In this document: piece by piece, positions 18,412 through 27,698 of the stretch
How positions within the stretch are numbered: the stretch's first letter is position 1
How the letters are laid out: the number at the start of each line of letters is the position of its first letter
NCBI GenBank assembly: GCA_017522515.1
Contig: JAFWZH010000134.1
Span: 14,754-78,753, forward strand
From: Clostridia bacterium
GTDB lineage: Bacteria; Bacillota_A; Clostridia; UBA1212; UBA1255
DNA length: 64,000 nucleotides
Direction of reading: 5' to 3'
Program-made: the position numbers and the translations under genes
Notes under the pieces: model-generated
Database searches by the model: none
Seen by the model: the letters and a program-made list of their open reading frames with translations, nothing else
Told to the model about the DNA's origin: nothing

Positions 18412-20358
18412 ATGGGTAATCCCGTCTTATTAATAGTCGTAGCCGCCATAATGTTTGCAGTACTTGGTGGCGTTACACTACTTGCTCACATATATAATCT
18501 TAACAATATAAAATCTAAAACTGTTGGAGATGGACAGCACGGTACTGCTAGATGGGCAACTAAATCCGAGATAAGAAGCATATACAAGCATATCCCCTTT
18601 ACTTCTGAAAAATGGCGCAGACAAGCAATGAACAATCAGACACCTACAGCATCCGGGTTCACAAACCATAAATCATCCAAAAAGAACGAGCAACCCGAAC
18701 AAGCTCTTCCCCAAGGAATAGTTGTAGGATGCACAGGTGGCAAACACAGCACTACTGCTATGATAGACACCGGAGATGTTCACGCGCTTATGCTTGGTGC
18801 GGCCGGTGTTGGTAAAACAGCATACTGGCTATATCCTTGTATTGAATATGCATGTGCCAGTGGTATGAGTTGGCTCTCAACAGATACCAAAGGCGACATC
18901 ATGCGCAACTATGGAAAGATTGCTCAAGAAAAATATGGATACAATATATCTGTAATAGACTTGCGCAATCCAACAAAGTCACATGGAAATAATCTCTTAC
19001 ACCTTGTAAACAAATACATGGATTTATACCAGAAAGATAATAAGCTCATATATAAGGCAAAGGCAGAAAAATATGCCAAGATTATATCTAAAACAATTAT
19101 CCTATCCGGGATGGATGCTGCTTCATTCGGACAGAACGCATACTTCTATGATGCGGCCGAAGGACTACTGACTGCTACTATTCTGCTTGTGGCTGAGTTT
19201 TGTGACCCCAAGAAAAGACACATAGTATCTGTATTTAAAATAATACAAGAGTTGTTAGCACCATCACAAAAGAAAGGAAAAAATCAGTTCCAACAACTTA
19301 TGGAATTGCTTCCTGATGACCATAAAGCCAAATGGTTTGCAGGTGCGGCACTTAACACTGCCGAACAGTCAATGGCATCGGTTATGTCCACTGCCCTTTC
19401 CCGACTCAATACATTTCTTGATTCTGAACTTGAACAACTGTTGTGTTTTGACACAGAGATAGATGCTGAAAAGTTCTGCAACGAAAAGTCTGCTATCTTT
19501 GTAATCATGCCCGAAGAAAATCCCAACACCTTCTTTATGATTTCTCTTATTATTCAACAACTATACCGTGAGATACTGTCCGTTGCTGATGAAAACGGTG
19601 GTCAATTAAAAAACCGCTGTGTCTTCTTTTGTGATGAGTTTGGTACGTTACCCAAGATTGAATCGGCAGAAATGATGTTCTCGGCTTCTCGCTCTAGAAG
19701 ACTTCAGATTGTACCTATAATACAATCATTTGCACAGCTTGAAAAGAACTATGGTAAAGAAGGCGCAGAGATTATAGTAGACAACACACAGCTCACTATA
19801 TTCGGCGGCTTTGCTCCTAACAGCAGTTCTGCAGATATTCTTTCAAAAGTACTTGGCAGTAGAACAGTAATGTCCGGTTCTGTATCTCGTAGCAAGAATG
19901 ACCCCTCACAGTCGCTACAAATGATCGAGAGGCCGCTAATGACGCCGGATGAGTTGAAGTCATTACCAAAAGGAAGATTTGTTGTAATGAAAACAGGCGT
20001 ACATCCCATGCAAGTAAAATTAAAATTATTCTTTCAATGGGGTATAGTTTTTGATAAAAACAATCCGTATGAAGTCCCAAGTCATGAAGATAGAGAGGTT
20101 CAATATGCAGAGAAAAAAGACATAATGGATGGCATTATTAAAAAATACCACCCCGATTGGCTGTTTCCTGAAAGGACCACTTCAAAAGGATTTGACGCTG
20201 GTGGGCAAAGTCAAATAGAAAGTATATCCAACAAACCACAGCAGACTCCTCCTATTGACACAGATGACAAGAAAGATAAATCCGGAAAAAGTGGTGGACG
20301 AAGTCTAAACACAACTGCGCCAATCAACAGAGAGGTAGACTCTAATGAGCAAACTTAA
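18412..20358 (+). CDS. VirD4/TraG-type coupling protein
   Basis: This 648-aa protein has an N-terminal membrane helix (about residues 4-28), a HGTARWATKSEI motif, Walker A GAAGVGKT at about residues 130-137 and Walker B CVFFCDEFG near residue 402, as in type IV coupling ATPases that bring the relaxase-DNA complex to the channel. The C-terminal 60 residues are Ser/Thr/Lys-rich and probably disordered. The stop overlaps the next gene by 14 bp. Confidence 0.94.
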   Translation: MGNPVLLIVVAAIMFAVLGGVTLLAHIYNLNNIKSKTVGDGQHGTARWATKSEIRSIYKHIPFTSEKWRRQAMNNQTPTASGFTNHKSSKKNEQPEQALPQGIVVGCTGGKHSTTAMIDTGDVHALMLGAAGVGKTAYWLYPCIEYACASGMSWLSTDTKGDIMRNYGKIAQEKYGYNISVIDLRNPTKSHGNNLLHLVNKYMDLYQKDNKLIYKAKAEKYAKIISKTIILSGMDAASFGQNAYFYDAAEGLLTATILLVAEFCDPKKRHIVSVFKIIQELLAPSQKKGKNQFQQLMELLPDDHKAKWFAGAALNTAEQSMASVMSTALSRLNTFLDSELEQLLCFDTEIDAEKFCNEKSAIFVIMPEENPNTFFMISLIIQQLYREILSVADENGGQLKNRCVFFCDEFGTLPKIESAEMMFSASRSRRLQIVPIIQSFAQLEKNYGKEGAEIIVDNTQLTIFGGFAPNSSSADILSKVLGSRTVMSGSVSRSKNDPSQSLQMIERPLMTPDELKSLPKGRFVVMKTGVHPMQVKLKLFFQWGIVFDKNNPYEVPSHEDREVQYAEKKDIMDGIIKKYHPDWLFPERTTSKGFDAGGQSQIESISNKPQQTPPIDTDDKKDKSGKSGGRSLNTTAPINREVDSNEQT

Positions 20359-20605
20359 CTTTCTGTATCGTATGGACTTGTCTCATCGCGCTGTATCTGT
20401 TTATACCTATCTCTTTTACAGAGCCAACAAAAACGGTGAATGCTGGCCTTCTATTCCCACCATAGCAAATGACCTTAAAATATCCTCGTCGACTGTGCGC
20501 AGGGCTTTAAAGGATTTACGCAAGGAAGGACTCATTGAAACCAAACAACGTTACAGAGCCAAAGGTGGCAATAGCAGCTTGCTTTTTAAAATTAAGTTGG
20601 AATAA
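20345..20605 (+). CDS. Winged helix-turn-helix protein
   Basis: This 86-aa protein has a single HTH_36/GntR-like fold: CWPSIPTIANDLKISSSTVRRALKDLRKEGLIETKQRY, about residues 36-74. It begins inside the end of the VirD4 gene and ends at a terminator, so it is the last gene of the transfer operon. It is likely a transcriptional regulator or replication-initiator-like DNA binder of the element. Confidence 0.8.
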   Translation: MSKLNFLYRMDLSHRAVSVYTYLFYRANKNGECWPSIPTIANDLKISSSTVRRALKDLRKEGLIETKQRYRAKGGNSSLLFKIKLE

Positions 20606-20632
20606 AAAAATCCCCTACACCAAGGGGTTTTT
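20606..20632 (+). terminator. Terminator closing the transfer operon
   Basis: AAAAATCCCCT (20606-20616) pairs with AGGGGTTTTT (20623-20632), giving a short GC stem with a T run. Confidence 0.8.
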
Positions 20633-20662
20633 ATGCCCATTTGGTGATAGGGGGTTACTGTC

Positions 20663-20716
20663 ATGATGCGAGGAGAAAGTGAACTACCCAACACGAACTA
20701 TATTACAGCAGAATAA
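20663..20716 (+). CDS. Possible 17-aa peptide
   Basis: An ATG at 20663, ten bases after GGGGG, opens a 17-codon frame ending in TAA at 20716. It sits just after the terminator and before the NTPase gene. Nothing else supports translation. Confidence 0.25.
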   Translation: MMRGESELPNTNYITAE

Positions 20717-20890
20717 GAAACAAACAACTATATCTCGCATTGTAATTATTCACAGCTTATATTCTAACGTAAAGATCATTGTAATTTAAAAACATATAAA
20801 TCAACACATAAAATCATATTTTGGAAAATATTGTAATTTGTCGATAAAAGTGATATTATGTAAATATAAATACGCAATGTAGGTGATATA

Positions 20891-23800
20891 GTGAAAAATA
20901 AGTTAAGAAATTTAAAAAATGTAGTTGGAAACTGGTTAATATCTTTGTGTCAAAGAATCATTAACTTTATTTCAAGAAAAGGCACTAACAATGTTTATAA
21001 TTCTTTAATGCCCAAAGATAATATTGATATTTCTAATTATGAGGATGCTCTCGATTTTGCTTTTTCGCCTAATGAAAAAGTTCGAAACATTGCTTTAATG
21101 GGCACATATGGCTCTGGTAAAAGCAGCATTATTAACACTTATGCCTCAAAACATCCCGAAAAGAAATTTTTACATATATCGCTTGCACGTTTTGATGACA
21201 ACCTTCATCAAAACAAAAATTATAAACACATTATAGATTCTAAACCAGACTCATCAAAAAAAGAAGAACAAAAACCCTTTAATGAATCAATAGCCAACAA
21301 CGATACCTTAGAAATTATTAGCATAAATAATATATTGGAAGGAAAAATTCTAAACCAACTTATTCATCAAATATCACCAAATAAAATTAAAGAATCTCGT
21401 TTTAACATAAAAAGAACTAGTAATGTATTTGCCACTATACTTCGTGTTATTGCAATTTTTTTCGTAATCTCAACAACTATGATTTTGGGATTTGAAAAAT
21501 GGCTAAAAAACTTTGTAGAAGAATTAAAAATTATAGATTTACATTTCCTTATATCACCCACTTTTAAATTCATAGCAATAATTGCGTGTGCTATTATATT
21601 AATTTATTTTCTCTTTCTTCTTATAAATAAAAGATTTTTTGTAAAAAACCTTAAAAAAGTTGAAGTTAAAAATTTACTAGGAATTGAAATTTTTGACTCG
21701 GAAACAGATTCGTCCTTTGACAAATATTTAAATGAAGTAATTTATCTATTCGAAAATTGCGACGTTGATGCTATAGTCTTTGAAGATTTAGATAGATATG
21801 ATATAACCCTAATCTTTGAAAAACTACGTGAAATAAATTATTTAGTTAATAAAAACTCAAAAAAAGATTTACGTTTCTTTTACTTAATCAAAGATAATAT
21901 TTTCAGTACATCTGATAGGAGCAAGTTTTTTGATTTTATTATTCCTGTCGTTCCAGTTGTTGATATTTCAAATGCATCTAGTATGTTATCCAAAATACTT
22001 AAAAATGCAAACTTAACCAACGAAATTGATGAACACCTAATAAATGATATATCATTTTACATAAACGATATGAGACTTTTAACTAATATCGTCAATGAAT
22101 ATCTAATATATAAACAAAGTTTTAAACTTGTATCGGACAAAGAAAATTCAAACAAACAATTTGCAATGATTGTATATAAAAATCTATTCCCGGAAGATTT
22201 TCATTCTTTACAAGCAGGCTTTGGATATGTTTATATTGTTTTTAAAACAGCAAAATTATTTTTCGACCATAAAAAAGAATCCATACAAAAAGAAATATAT
22301 GATACAAAAAACTTTATAAAAGAACTTAAAGAAACTTTTTCATTTACCTTAGATGAATTGAACTCTTTATATTTTCCACTTAACGGGCGCGTTAATAAAA
22401 TCGGTACTCAAGATATACCTGTTAATATAAGTCGTATTGATTTAGTAAGGCAAATCATAAATTCTTCCGAACCAATCACTGTTTACGCAAATGGCACAGT
22501 AAGTTATTTGGATGCATCTAAAGGATTAAGAGAAATGCAAAATAACGAAGAATACAAATCCCGTTGCGAAACACTACAAGATACATTAAACAAGAAAATT
22601 CAACCAGCTGAAGATAGGGTTAACAGTCTGACAAAAGAACTAGAATTTTTGGTTACCAAACGACTTAAGGACATCTTCTCAACTCAAGAAAACGAGGATG
22701 CTTTTTGGGATGATGTTAATAATTTCTATAAAAAAGAAAATGGTTTTATCAATTCTGTTTTGCTAGATAGAAATTATGGCTTAATAAAGTATTTAATAAG
22801 AAACGGTTATATTAACGAAGACTATAGCGTCTATTCTAGCTATTTTTATTCCGATGATTTGTCTCAAACAGATCGCAATTTTATTTTATCCGTTCATAAT
22901 GGTAATTCAATAACTCCTGAATATAAACTTAACAACCCAAAAAATGTTTTAGCAGCATTAAATCCATCATCTTTCTTATTGCACTCTGTTAATAATTTTG
23001 ATTTATTCGAATGCGCGATCACCGAAAGGAAAGAAGAACTACTTCGAAAATGGTTTAATACGCTAGAAAATCAAGGTGAAGATGGATATAAATTTGTAAT
23101 TGACTTTTGGAAATCAAATCGAGCAAATCGCGGCCTAATCAAATTCATAAACAAACTATCACCACAATGGCTTGAAACATGGGTTTCATTTGGACTATTT
23201 TCTGACATTGACTTTTCCAAATATATATATCAAACTGTCGAATACTGCGATATGGGCACTCTTAATATATTAAACAATAATGATTGGATAACAAAGAAAA
23301 TTTCTTCTGATATTACATTTCTTCAAAGCGAAATTTCAGATATAGGCAAGTATTGCGACGAGTTACAATCAATAGGTGTTAAATTCAAACAGTTGTCGGG
23401 AGATTATAATCAACAAGTTTTAAATTATGTATATAAAAACAATATGTACACCCTTAATTATAATAACATGGAATTACTATTAAGATTATTTAATAAGATT
23501 GATTACAAAGAGATTCAACCAAACTTTTTTACTTACGTCTTTAAAAATAATGACAAACCTATTGCAAGCTACCTACTAGATAATATTGATACATTTATTA
23601 CTATAATCGTTGAAAATTCCACAAAGAAATTTAGAGACGATGAAAATACAATTATCAATATCTTAAATGATCCAAATATAAGTATAATACATAAACAAAA
23701 GTATGTTTCATTATTATCAACCAAAATCAATAATCTTGCCAGATTAGAAGAACTTGATATTATGCCAACGTTATTAAAGCATAATGCCTTTAAGACCAAT

Positions 23801-24754
23801 TGGCGCAACCTACTTACGTATTACAAATACATTGATATGGATAAAGAAAAAATTTCTGAAGAATTAGCGAATGCCATGTCACATGCAACAAGTCCATCAA
23901 TTTTAAAATTCAGTAAACTTAATTCATTTCTATCGCTAGATGTAGCAGATAGTTTTAGAATTCATTTTATTCAATCAAAATTTTTTGATAAAACACAATA
24001 TAAAAGTATTCTTAATGAAATGGGATTCCATTATAAAAGTTTTTTCATAGTTGGATTGGAAACGTGGCAAATTCAAACATTATTTGAATTAAACATTATA
24101 CAAAAGAATGAACCTTCTTATAATTTTATTAAACAAAATTATAAGAATCTTTTGTTAGACTTTTTCTTCATAGGAGATGCTAAAAAGGCCTTTAAATTGA
24201 TCGATAATGGAGATATTACTTTAGACAGAGCCGAACTTTTGGAAATATTATCTGATTCTCGTATTGACAGTCAGTCAGCATTAATTTTGATGAATAGAAT
24301 TGACGGCATCATTACAATTGAGGGTAAAAAATATCTAGATGATGTTGTAGAAAGAATCATTCAAAAGCATTTTAATGTTGATGACTTACCCTGGATATTT
24401 ATAAATTACAATACGCTTGGACCGAAATCAAAAAAATCAATTATTGAATACTCCAAAAAGAATCATACGAGAATCGTGAATGTAGCCAAAACTTCAAAAT
24501 GCATGCCAAGCGAGATTTATGCTGAATTATTATTTGAAGGTTTAATTGATGCTCAAACAATAATTGAATTAAGAAAAATATTAAATAATAAAAACTTTGA
24601 TTTGCTTTGTCAAGGAAGTCATAGACCTTCGTTTGAAGATAATTCGTACAATCGTATCATATTAGATTATTTTATGGAAAATGAATGGATTTCTAGCTAC
24701 AAAGAAGTATCAGATGGTAAACTTAGGGCATATCCGAAAAGAATAGCATCATAA
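20891..24754 (+). CDS. YobI-family KAP-type P-loop NTPase
   Basis: This 1287-aa protein has Walker A GTYGSGKSS at about residues 71-79 and Walker B VFEDLDRYD at about residues 293-303. Two membrane helices (about residues 179-201 and 225-246) lie between them, an insertion typical of KAP NTPases. The remaining 900 residues are helical, with repeat-like blocks that may sense a target. YobI/KAP NTPases have been linked with mobile elements and defence; the activity here is unknown. It starts at GTG after AGGTGAT, stands alone, is strongly AT-rich and has its own terminator, so it reads as ICE cargo. Confidence 0.85.
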   Translation: MKNKLRNLKNVVGNWLISLCQRIINFISRKGTNNVYNSLMPKDNIDISNYEDALDFAFSPNEKVRNIALMGTYGSGKSSIINTYASKHPEKKFLHISLARFDDNLHQNKNYKHIIDSKPDSSKKEEQKPFNESIANNDTLEIISINNILEGKILNQLIHQISPNKIKESRFNIKRTSNVFATILRVIAIFFVISTTMILGFEKWLKNFVEELKIIDLHFLISPTFKFIAIIACAIILIYFLFLLINKRFFVKNLKKVEVKNLLGIEIFDSETDSSFDKYLNEVIYLFENCDVDAIVFEDLDRYDITLIFEKLREINYLVNKNSKKDLRFFYLIKDNIFSTSDRSKFFDFIIPVVPVVDISNASSMLSKILKNANLTNEIDEHLINDISFYINDMRLLTNIVNEYLIYKQSFKLVSDKENSNKQFAMIVYKNLFPEDFHSLQAGFGYVYIVFKTAKLFFDHKKESIQKEIYDTKNFIKELKETFSFTLDELNSLYFPLNGRVNKIGTQDIPVNISRIDLVRQIINSSEPITVYANGTVSYLDASKGLREMQNNEEYKSRCETLQDTLNKKIQPAEDRVNSLTKELEFLVTKRLKDIFSTQENEDAFWDDVNNFYKKENGFINSVLLDRNYGLIKYLIRNGYINEDYSVYSSYFYSDDLSQTDRNFILSVHNGNSITPEYKLNNPKNVLAALNPSSFLLHSVNNFDLFECAITERKEELLRKWFNTLENQGEDGYKFVIDFWKSNRANRGLIKFINKLSPQWLETWVSFGLFSDIDFSKYIYQTVEYCDMGTLNILNNNDWITKKISSDITFLQSEISDIGKYCDELQSIGVKFKQLSGDYNQQVLNYVYKNNMYTLNYNNMELLLRLFNKIDYKEIQPNFFTYVFKNNDKPIASYLLDNIDTFITIIVENSTKKFRDDENTIINILNDPNISIIHKQKYVSLLSTKINNLARLEELDIMPTLLKHNAFKTNWRNLLTYYKYIDMDKEKISEELANAMSHATSPSILKFSKLNSFLSLDVADSFRIHFIQSKFFDKTQYKSILNEMGFHYKSFFIVGLETWQIQTLFELNIIQKNEPSYNFIKQNYKNLLLDFFFIGDAKKAFKLIDNGDITLDRAELLEILSDSRIDSQSALILMNRIDGIITIEGKKYLDDVVERIIQKHFNVDDLPWIFINYNTLGPKSKKSIIEYSKKNHTRIVNVAKTSKCMPSEIYAELLFEGLIDAQTIIELRKILNNKNFDLLCQGSHRPSFEDNSYNRIILDYFMENEWISSYKEVSDGKLRAYPKRIAS

Positions 24755-24820
24755 TTAATAAACAGCGCAAAAATGAATCTCCGTAGCGAAAAAAGCGAAA
24801 ACCAATAGGATATCTAAGAC

Positions 24821-24856
24821 AAAAATACCGATCATCGACGATGGTCGGTATTTTTG
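24821..24856 (+). terminator. Terminator after the YobI gene
   Basis: Arms 24821-24835 and 24841-24855 pair over 15 positions with one G-T pair. A T run is included in the stem end. Confidence 0.85.
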
Positions 24857-25195
24857 TATATAGTATTCCATATATAAAAGTGTAATTTCACATGTTGCAA
24901 AAATTCCCATTTTTCCTCATCCCTTTTAACGTATATTATATGCCATACATAACGAAAATAACCATTGTTTTACAGCAATTACAGCAATTAGACCTTTAAT
25001 AATTTTATTCCATAAAACATTTATAAGTTATTAAATGTTTTATCGTTATATTATATATAAGCTCCGAAAAAAATGTGAAAAAAATAAAATTTTTTGTAAA
25101 TTCTCTTATACTTCAATTAAAACTTTTTGATAATATTTAAAGAAAAAATAAATTTTTAACAAAAATCCATAGCATAACTATTGATTTTTAGATGT
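24857..25195. other. AT-rich gene-free stretch
   Basis: No open frame of substance and no tRNA or clear regulatory motif is visible. The stretch is extremely AT-rich, with A and T runs and one short direct repeat (ACAGCAATT twice near 24974-24990). It lies between two terminators. Confidence 0.6.
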
Positions 25196-25237
25196 AAATA
25201 AGGAGTACCACTCGAATACCGGTGGTACTCCTTATTT
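25196..25237. terminator. Long perfect hairpin terminator
   Basis: A perfect 16-bp stem (25196-25211 with 25222-25237) has T-rich ends on both strands. It serves the minus-strand gene just to the right. Confidence 0.85.
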
Positions 25238-25289
25238 GCGACACAAGTTAATATGCAATTCACAGCAGTTTGTTTTGGCAAATAACTGT

Positions 25290-25535
25290 TTATTCTTTTG
25301 GTGTACCTCGACGTTCGGTGATACCGATAATTTCTTTGAGATTCTTCCCGTCGTATGGCACATATGGATATATGTATCTTACTACTGTTCCCACCTCTCC
25401 TTCAAGTTGGCGGTAACCGTATGGTACTAAAACAAAGTCTTTTCCCTCAACACTGTCAGTTGGATCCAAATACCAGGCTGGCCTTTCAAAAGCAAACTTT
25501 ACAAACACATAGCGATATACATCTCCACTTTTCAT
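25290..25535 (-). CDS. Small orphan protein, 81 aa
   Basis: This 81-aa soluble protein has an aromatic-rich composition (YRYVFVKF, RPAWYL, VRYIYPYVPYDG). I do not recognise a family. Support for a real gene is good: AGGAGG lies nine bases before the ATG, a TTGAAA-17 bp-TAAAAT promoter lies upstream, and a strong terminator lies downstream. It is a single-gene unit between the NTPase and the recombinase remnant. Confidence 0.7.
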   Translation of the reverse strand: MKSGDVYRYVFVKFAFERPAWYLDPTDSVEGKDFVLVPYGYRQLEGEVGTVVRYIYPYVPYDGKNLKEIIGITERRGTPKE

Positions 25536-25556
25536 ACCTCACGCCTCCTAACATCT

Positions 25557-25585
25557 ATTTTATCATAGAACACATCATGTTTCAA
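25557..25585 (-). promoter_or_regulatory. Promoter of the 81-aa gene
   Basis: On the minus strand TTGAAA (25585-25580) and TAAAAT (25562-25557) are 17 bp apart, ending about 22 bp before the ATG. Confidence 0.55.
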
Positions 25586-25639
25586 CATTATTTCGAAAAC
25601 AAAAGCAGCGTTACATCTTCTTACAACAACTACAAATTA

Positions 25640-25812
25640 TTGTATATAAGACACACATTTGCTACAAATTTACTTGCTAATGTGCAGATTTAAGATCTGT
25701 TCAAGAAATCTTAGGTCACAGTAGCGTATCAACAACTGAAATTTATACTGAAGTTACTACAAAACGAAAAAAACAAGTATTAAATAAATACAACTTTAGA
25801 AGCAGCTTATAG
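25640..25812 (+). pseudogene. Tyrosine recombinase C-terminal remnant, frameshifted
   Basis: Two frames together read as the end of a XerC/D-like recombinase: [12 protein letters not shown], then [25 protein letters not shown] and a short tail to the stop at 25812. The catalytic Arg, His and Tyr context is recognisable. The frame breaks near 25682, where a single G appears lost from a GGT codon. Nothing upstream of the IRHTF block remains, so about the last 57 codons survive. Confidence 0.85.
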
Positions 25813-25831
25813 AAATATGCCTAAAAATATT

Positions 25832-26830
25832 TTATTTTTTTATAAGTTTTTTTGTTTTGCGTAAAAGTTCCTTTAATATTTTTTCTTCTTGTTCGTCTAA
25901 CGAGAGTAATTTCTTTTGAAGGCTTTGAAACAATGAATCTCTTCTTTTGGTATGCAGCATAGCGTATATCATTCTCATATTATTAGCTTCATCAACTATA
26001 CGCTTATATTTTTTACTTGTTTTTGCATCCATTTCTAATTGATTTTCTATGCATTCAATGCGTTCCAACATAACTTTTTTATGCTCCCAAATCATGCGAA
26101 ATACTCGCCAATCCATTTTCTCATAAGGAATTGTTCCATCACATAGTTTACTTAAATATTTAACTATATATCTATGGACAACAATTCCTCGAACATTCCC
26201 CTCGCCATCTTCAGGATACTTTTTCATATTTGAATCAAGGTAATCTTCTATTAATTTTAAAGCTTTTTCTGCTGAAAATTCAATTTTTTCTTCCTTGGGT
26301 TTTATACCATAAATTCCTCCGCGCACACCACCATCATATGCTGATTTTCTACCCTCTTCAAAAGATTTTTGTGGCGTCCAAAACTTTCTATATACCCAAT
26401 CCTTGTCATAGGCATATATACAAAATGTTTTGTTTTCTTGATTATAGCCACAAATTGTTCCATCATGGCTAAAATGTCTTTCTTGATACCAACTCTTACC
26501 CTCAACGTAATAATCATCTACACCTGAGTAATGCACATAAAAACCATCATCAAGATAATTTTTAATTACAGCATTTAATTGTCGCTTTAATGGAATCATA
26601 GAAATCCATTGCTTTATCAAAAACGATGCATCCTCTATTTTAGTTCCTTCAACATCAATTTCCGGTGAAGTATATCCAGATAAAAACTTCTTAGTGCAAG
26701 TTAAAACACCGGCTTCATTTAAATAGGCATTTCTTAATGTTGGATTATCGACAATACATGCTGTAACAATTCCATTATGGTATGTACTATACATTGGCTC
26801 TACCAAAGGTAATTCTATAATCTTTTTCAT
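25832..26830 (-). CDS. Butirosin-H-like (papain-fold-like) protein
   Basis: This 332-aa protein shows a pattern reminiscent of BtrH N-terminal-type proteins seen near peptide/natural-product genes: an N-terminal MYSTYHNGIVTACIVDNPTLRNAY block with a Cys at residue 25, then a His-Asp pair in RHFSHDGTICGY (about residues 119-130) and CIYAYDKDW. The C-terminal 120 residues are helical and Lys-rich. There is no signal peptide. The start follows CGGAGG. It is driven by one of the shared GGAC-N7-type promoters and flanked by two recombinase remnants. The family call is moderate; the substrate is unknown. Confidence 0.5.
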   Translation of the reverse strand: MKKIIELPLVEPMYSTYHNGIVTACIVDNPTLRNAYLNEAGVLTCTKKFLSGYTSPEIDVEGTKIEDASFLIKQWISMIPLKRQLNAVIKNYLDDGFYVHYSGVDDYYVEGKSWYQERHFSHDGTICGYNQENKTFCIYAYDKDWVYRKFWTPQKSFEEGRKSAYDGGVRGGIYGIKPKEEKIEFSAEKALKLIEDYLDSNMKKYPEDGEGNVRGIVVHRYIVKYLSKLCDGTIPYEKMDWRVFRMIWEHKKVMLERIECIENQLEMDAKTSKKYKRIVDEANNMRMIYAMLHTKRRDSLFQSLQKKLLSLDEQEEKILKELLRKTKKLIKK

Positions 26831-26886
26831 TTTGTTTCCTCCGAATTTAAGTGTTTTATTTACTGTTATTCATCGTAATAACAAAT

Positions 26887-26918
26887 ATTATACAACTATA
26901 TGAGGAAACCTGCGGTCC
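26887..26918 (-). promoter_or_regulatory. Shared-motif promoter (site 1)
   Basis: On the minus strand GGAC (26918-26915), 7 bp, TTCC (second half imperfect), then 11 bp, then TATAAT (26892-26887). The sequence across the repeat is GGACCGCAGGTTTCC. No consensus -35 box is present. It drives the butirosin-H-like gene. Confidence 0.65.
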
Positions 26919-26981
26919 GCTTTTAATAATTTCTATAAATAATCCTTAATTAATACTTGAGATTGAGCCATTAATAAATGG

Positions 26982-27080
26982 ATGCTTAGAAACAGTAGTA
27001 TTGCAACAACAGAAATATACACGGATTACTGTAAAGCGCCATGCCAATTAGCTAAAGATATCTTAATAAATGCAACTTAA
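26982..27080 (+). pseudogene. Second tyrosine recombinase C-terminal remnant
   Basis: The frame MLRNSSIATTEIYTDYCK and its tail to TAA at 27080 match the end of a XerC/D-like recombinase (LGHSS-x-x-TTEIYT), with the His of LGH changed to Asn. Only about 32 codons remain. It is in the same orientation as the remnant at 25640 but is a different sequence. Confidence 0.7.
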
Positions 27081-27086
27081 AGCAAA

Positions 27087-27125
27087 ACAAAGAACGGTTA
27101 GGTTTTACCCCAACCATTCTTTGTT
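27087..27125 (-). terminator. Terminator at the end of the Rhs operon
   Basis: The arms AACAAAGAACGGTT (27087 onward) and AACCATTCTTTGTT (ending 27125) pair with one mismatch. On the minus strand it follows the last gene of the Rhs operon. Confidence 0.65.
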
Positions 27126-27204
27126 AATAAAAAGTTTTTAGAGTTATAAGAAGTCATTTATAACTATTATCCACACAATAGAACTGTACATCTATATTAT
27201 GTAT

Positions 27205-27627
27205 TTAATTTTCACAAAGTAAATTTACAATTTTTTTAAATGCTCTTCTACAATTTCTATAGTAAGTAATCATAAAAATAAAAAGCAATAGAAAGGACCA
27301 TATAATTACCACAAATGAGATTAGTATATCTTGCGATAAAAAATATAAAAATACTGATAAAGAAAGATTAAAAGCAAAAAAAGAAAGCAAAAAAATCTTA
27401 TCCAACTTGGATATTATAAACGATAAAAAAACCTTCGCTTGATCTTTGTGTAAATCAAAAGTCCCTACAATCAATGGGAAAAAAATTCTATTTGACATAA
27501 AAGCTTTTTCTCTTATTTCAAATTTTTCTTTTTTAATACAGCATTCAAACTTATCAGTATCCATAAGACGTCCAATAACTCCGCCAATAGTTAACTTTGT
27601 TTCAATAACTCTTTCCCGAAAAATCAT
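27205..27627 (-). CDS. Two-helix membrane protein, Rhs operon (possible immunity)
   Basis: This 140-aa protein has a polar N-terminal half and two adjacent membrane helices (about residues 72-95 and 100-122). GGAGGG precedes the ATG. It is the last gene of the minus-strand operon, two genes after the Rhs protein, the position where immunity proteins of Rhs toxins are usually encoded. The toxin-like Rhs C-terminus is itself hydrophobic, so a membrane immunity protein would fit. No family is recognised. Confidence 0.6.
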   Translation of the reverse strand: MIFRERVIETKLTIGGVIGRLMDTDKFECCIKKEKFEIREKAFMSNRIFFPLIVGTFDLHKDQAKVFLSFIISKLDKIFLLSFFAFNLSLSVFLYFLSQDILISFVVIIWSFLLLFIFMITYYRNCRRAFKKIVNLLCEN

Positions 27628-27698
27628 ATCACATGGCCCTCCAATTTAAATATAATGCATAATTACCATTTGTGAATTGCGCAAAACAACAGAAAGAT

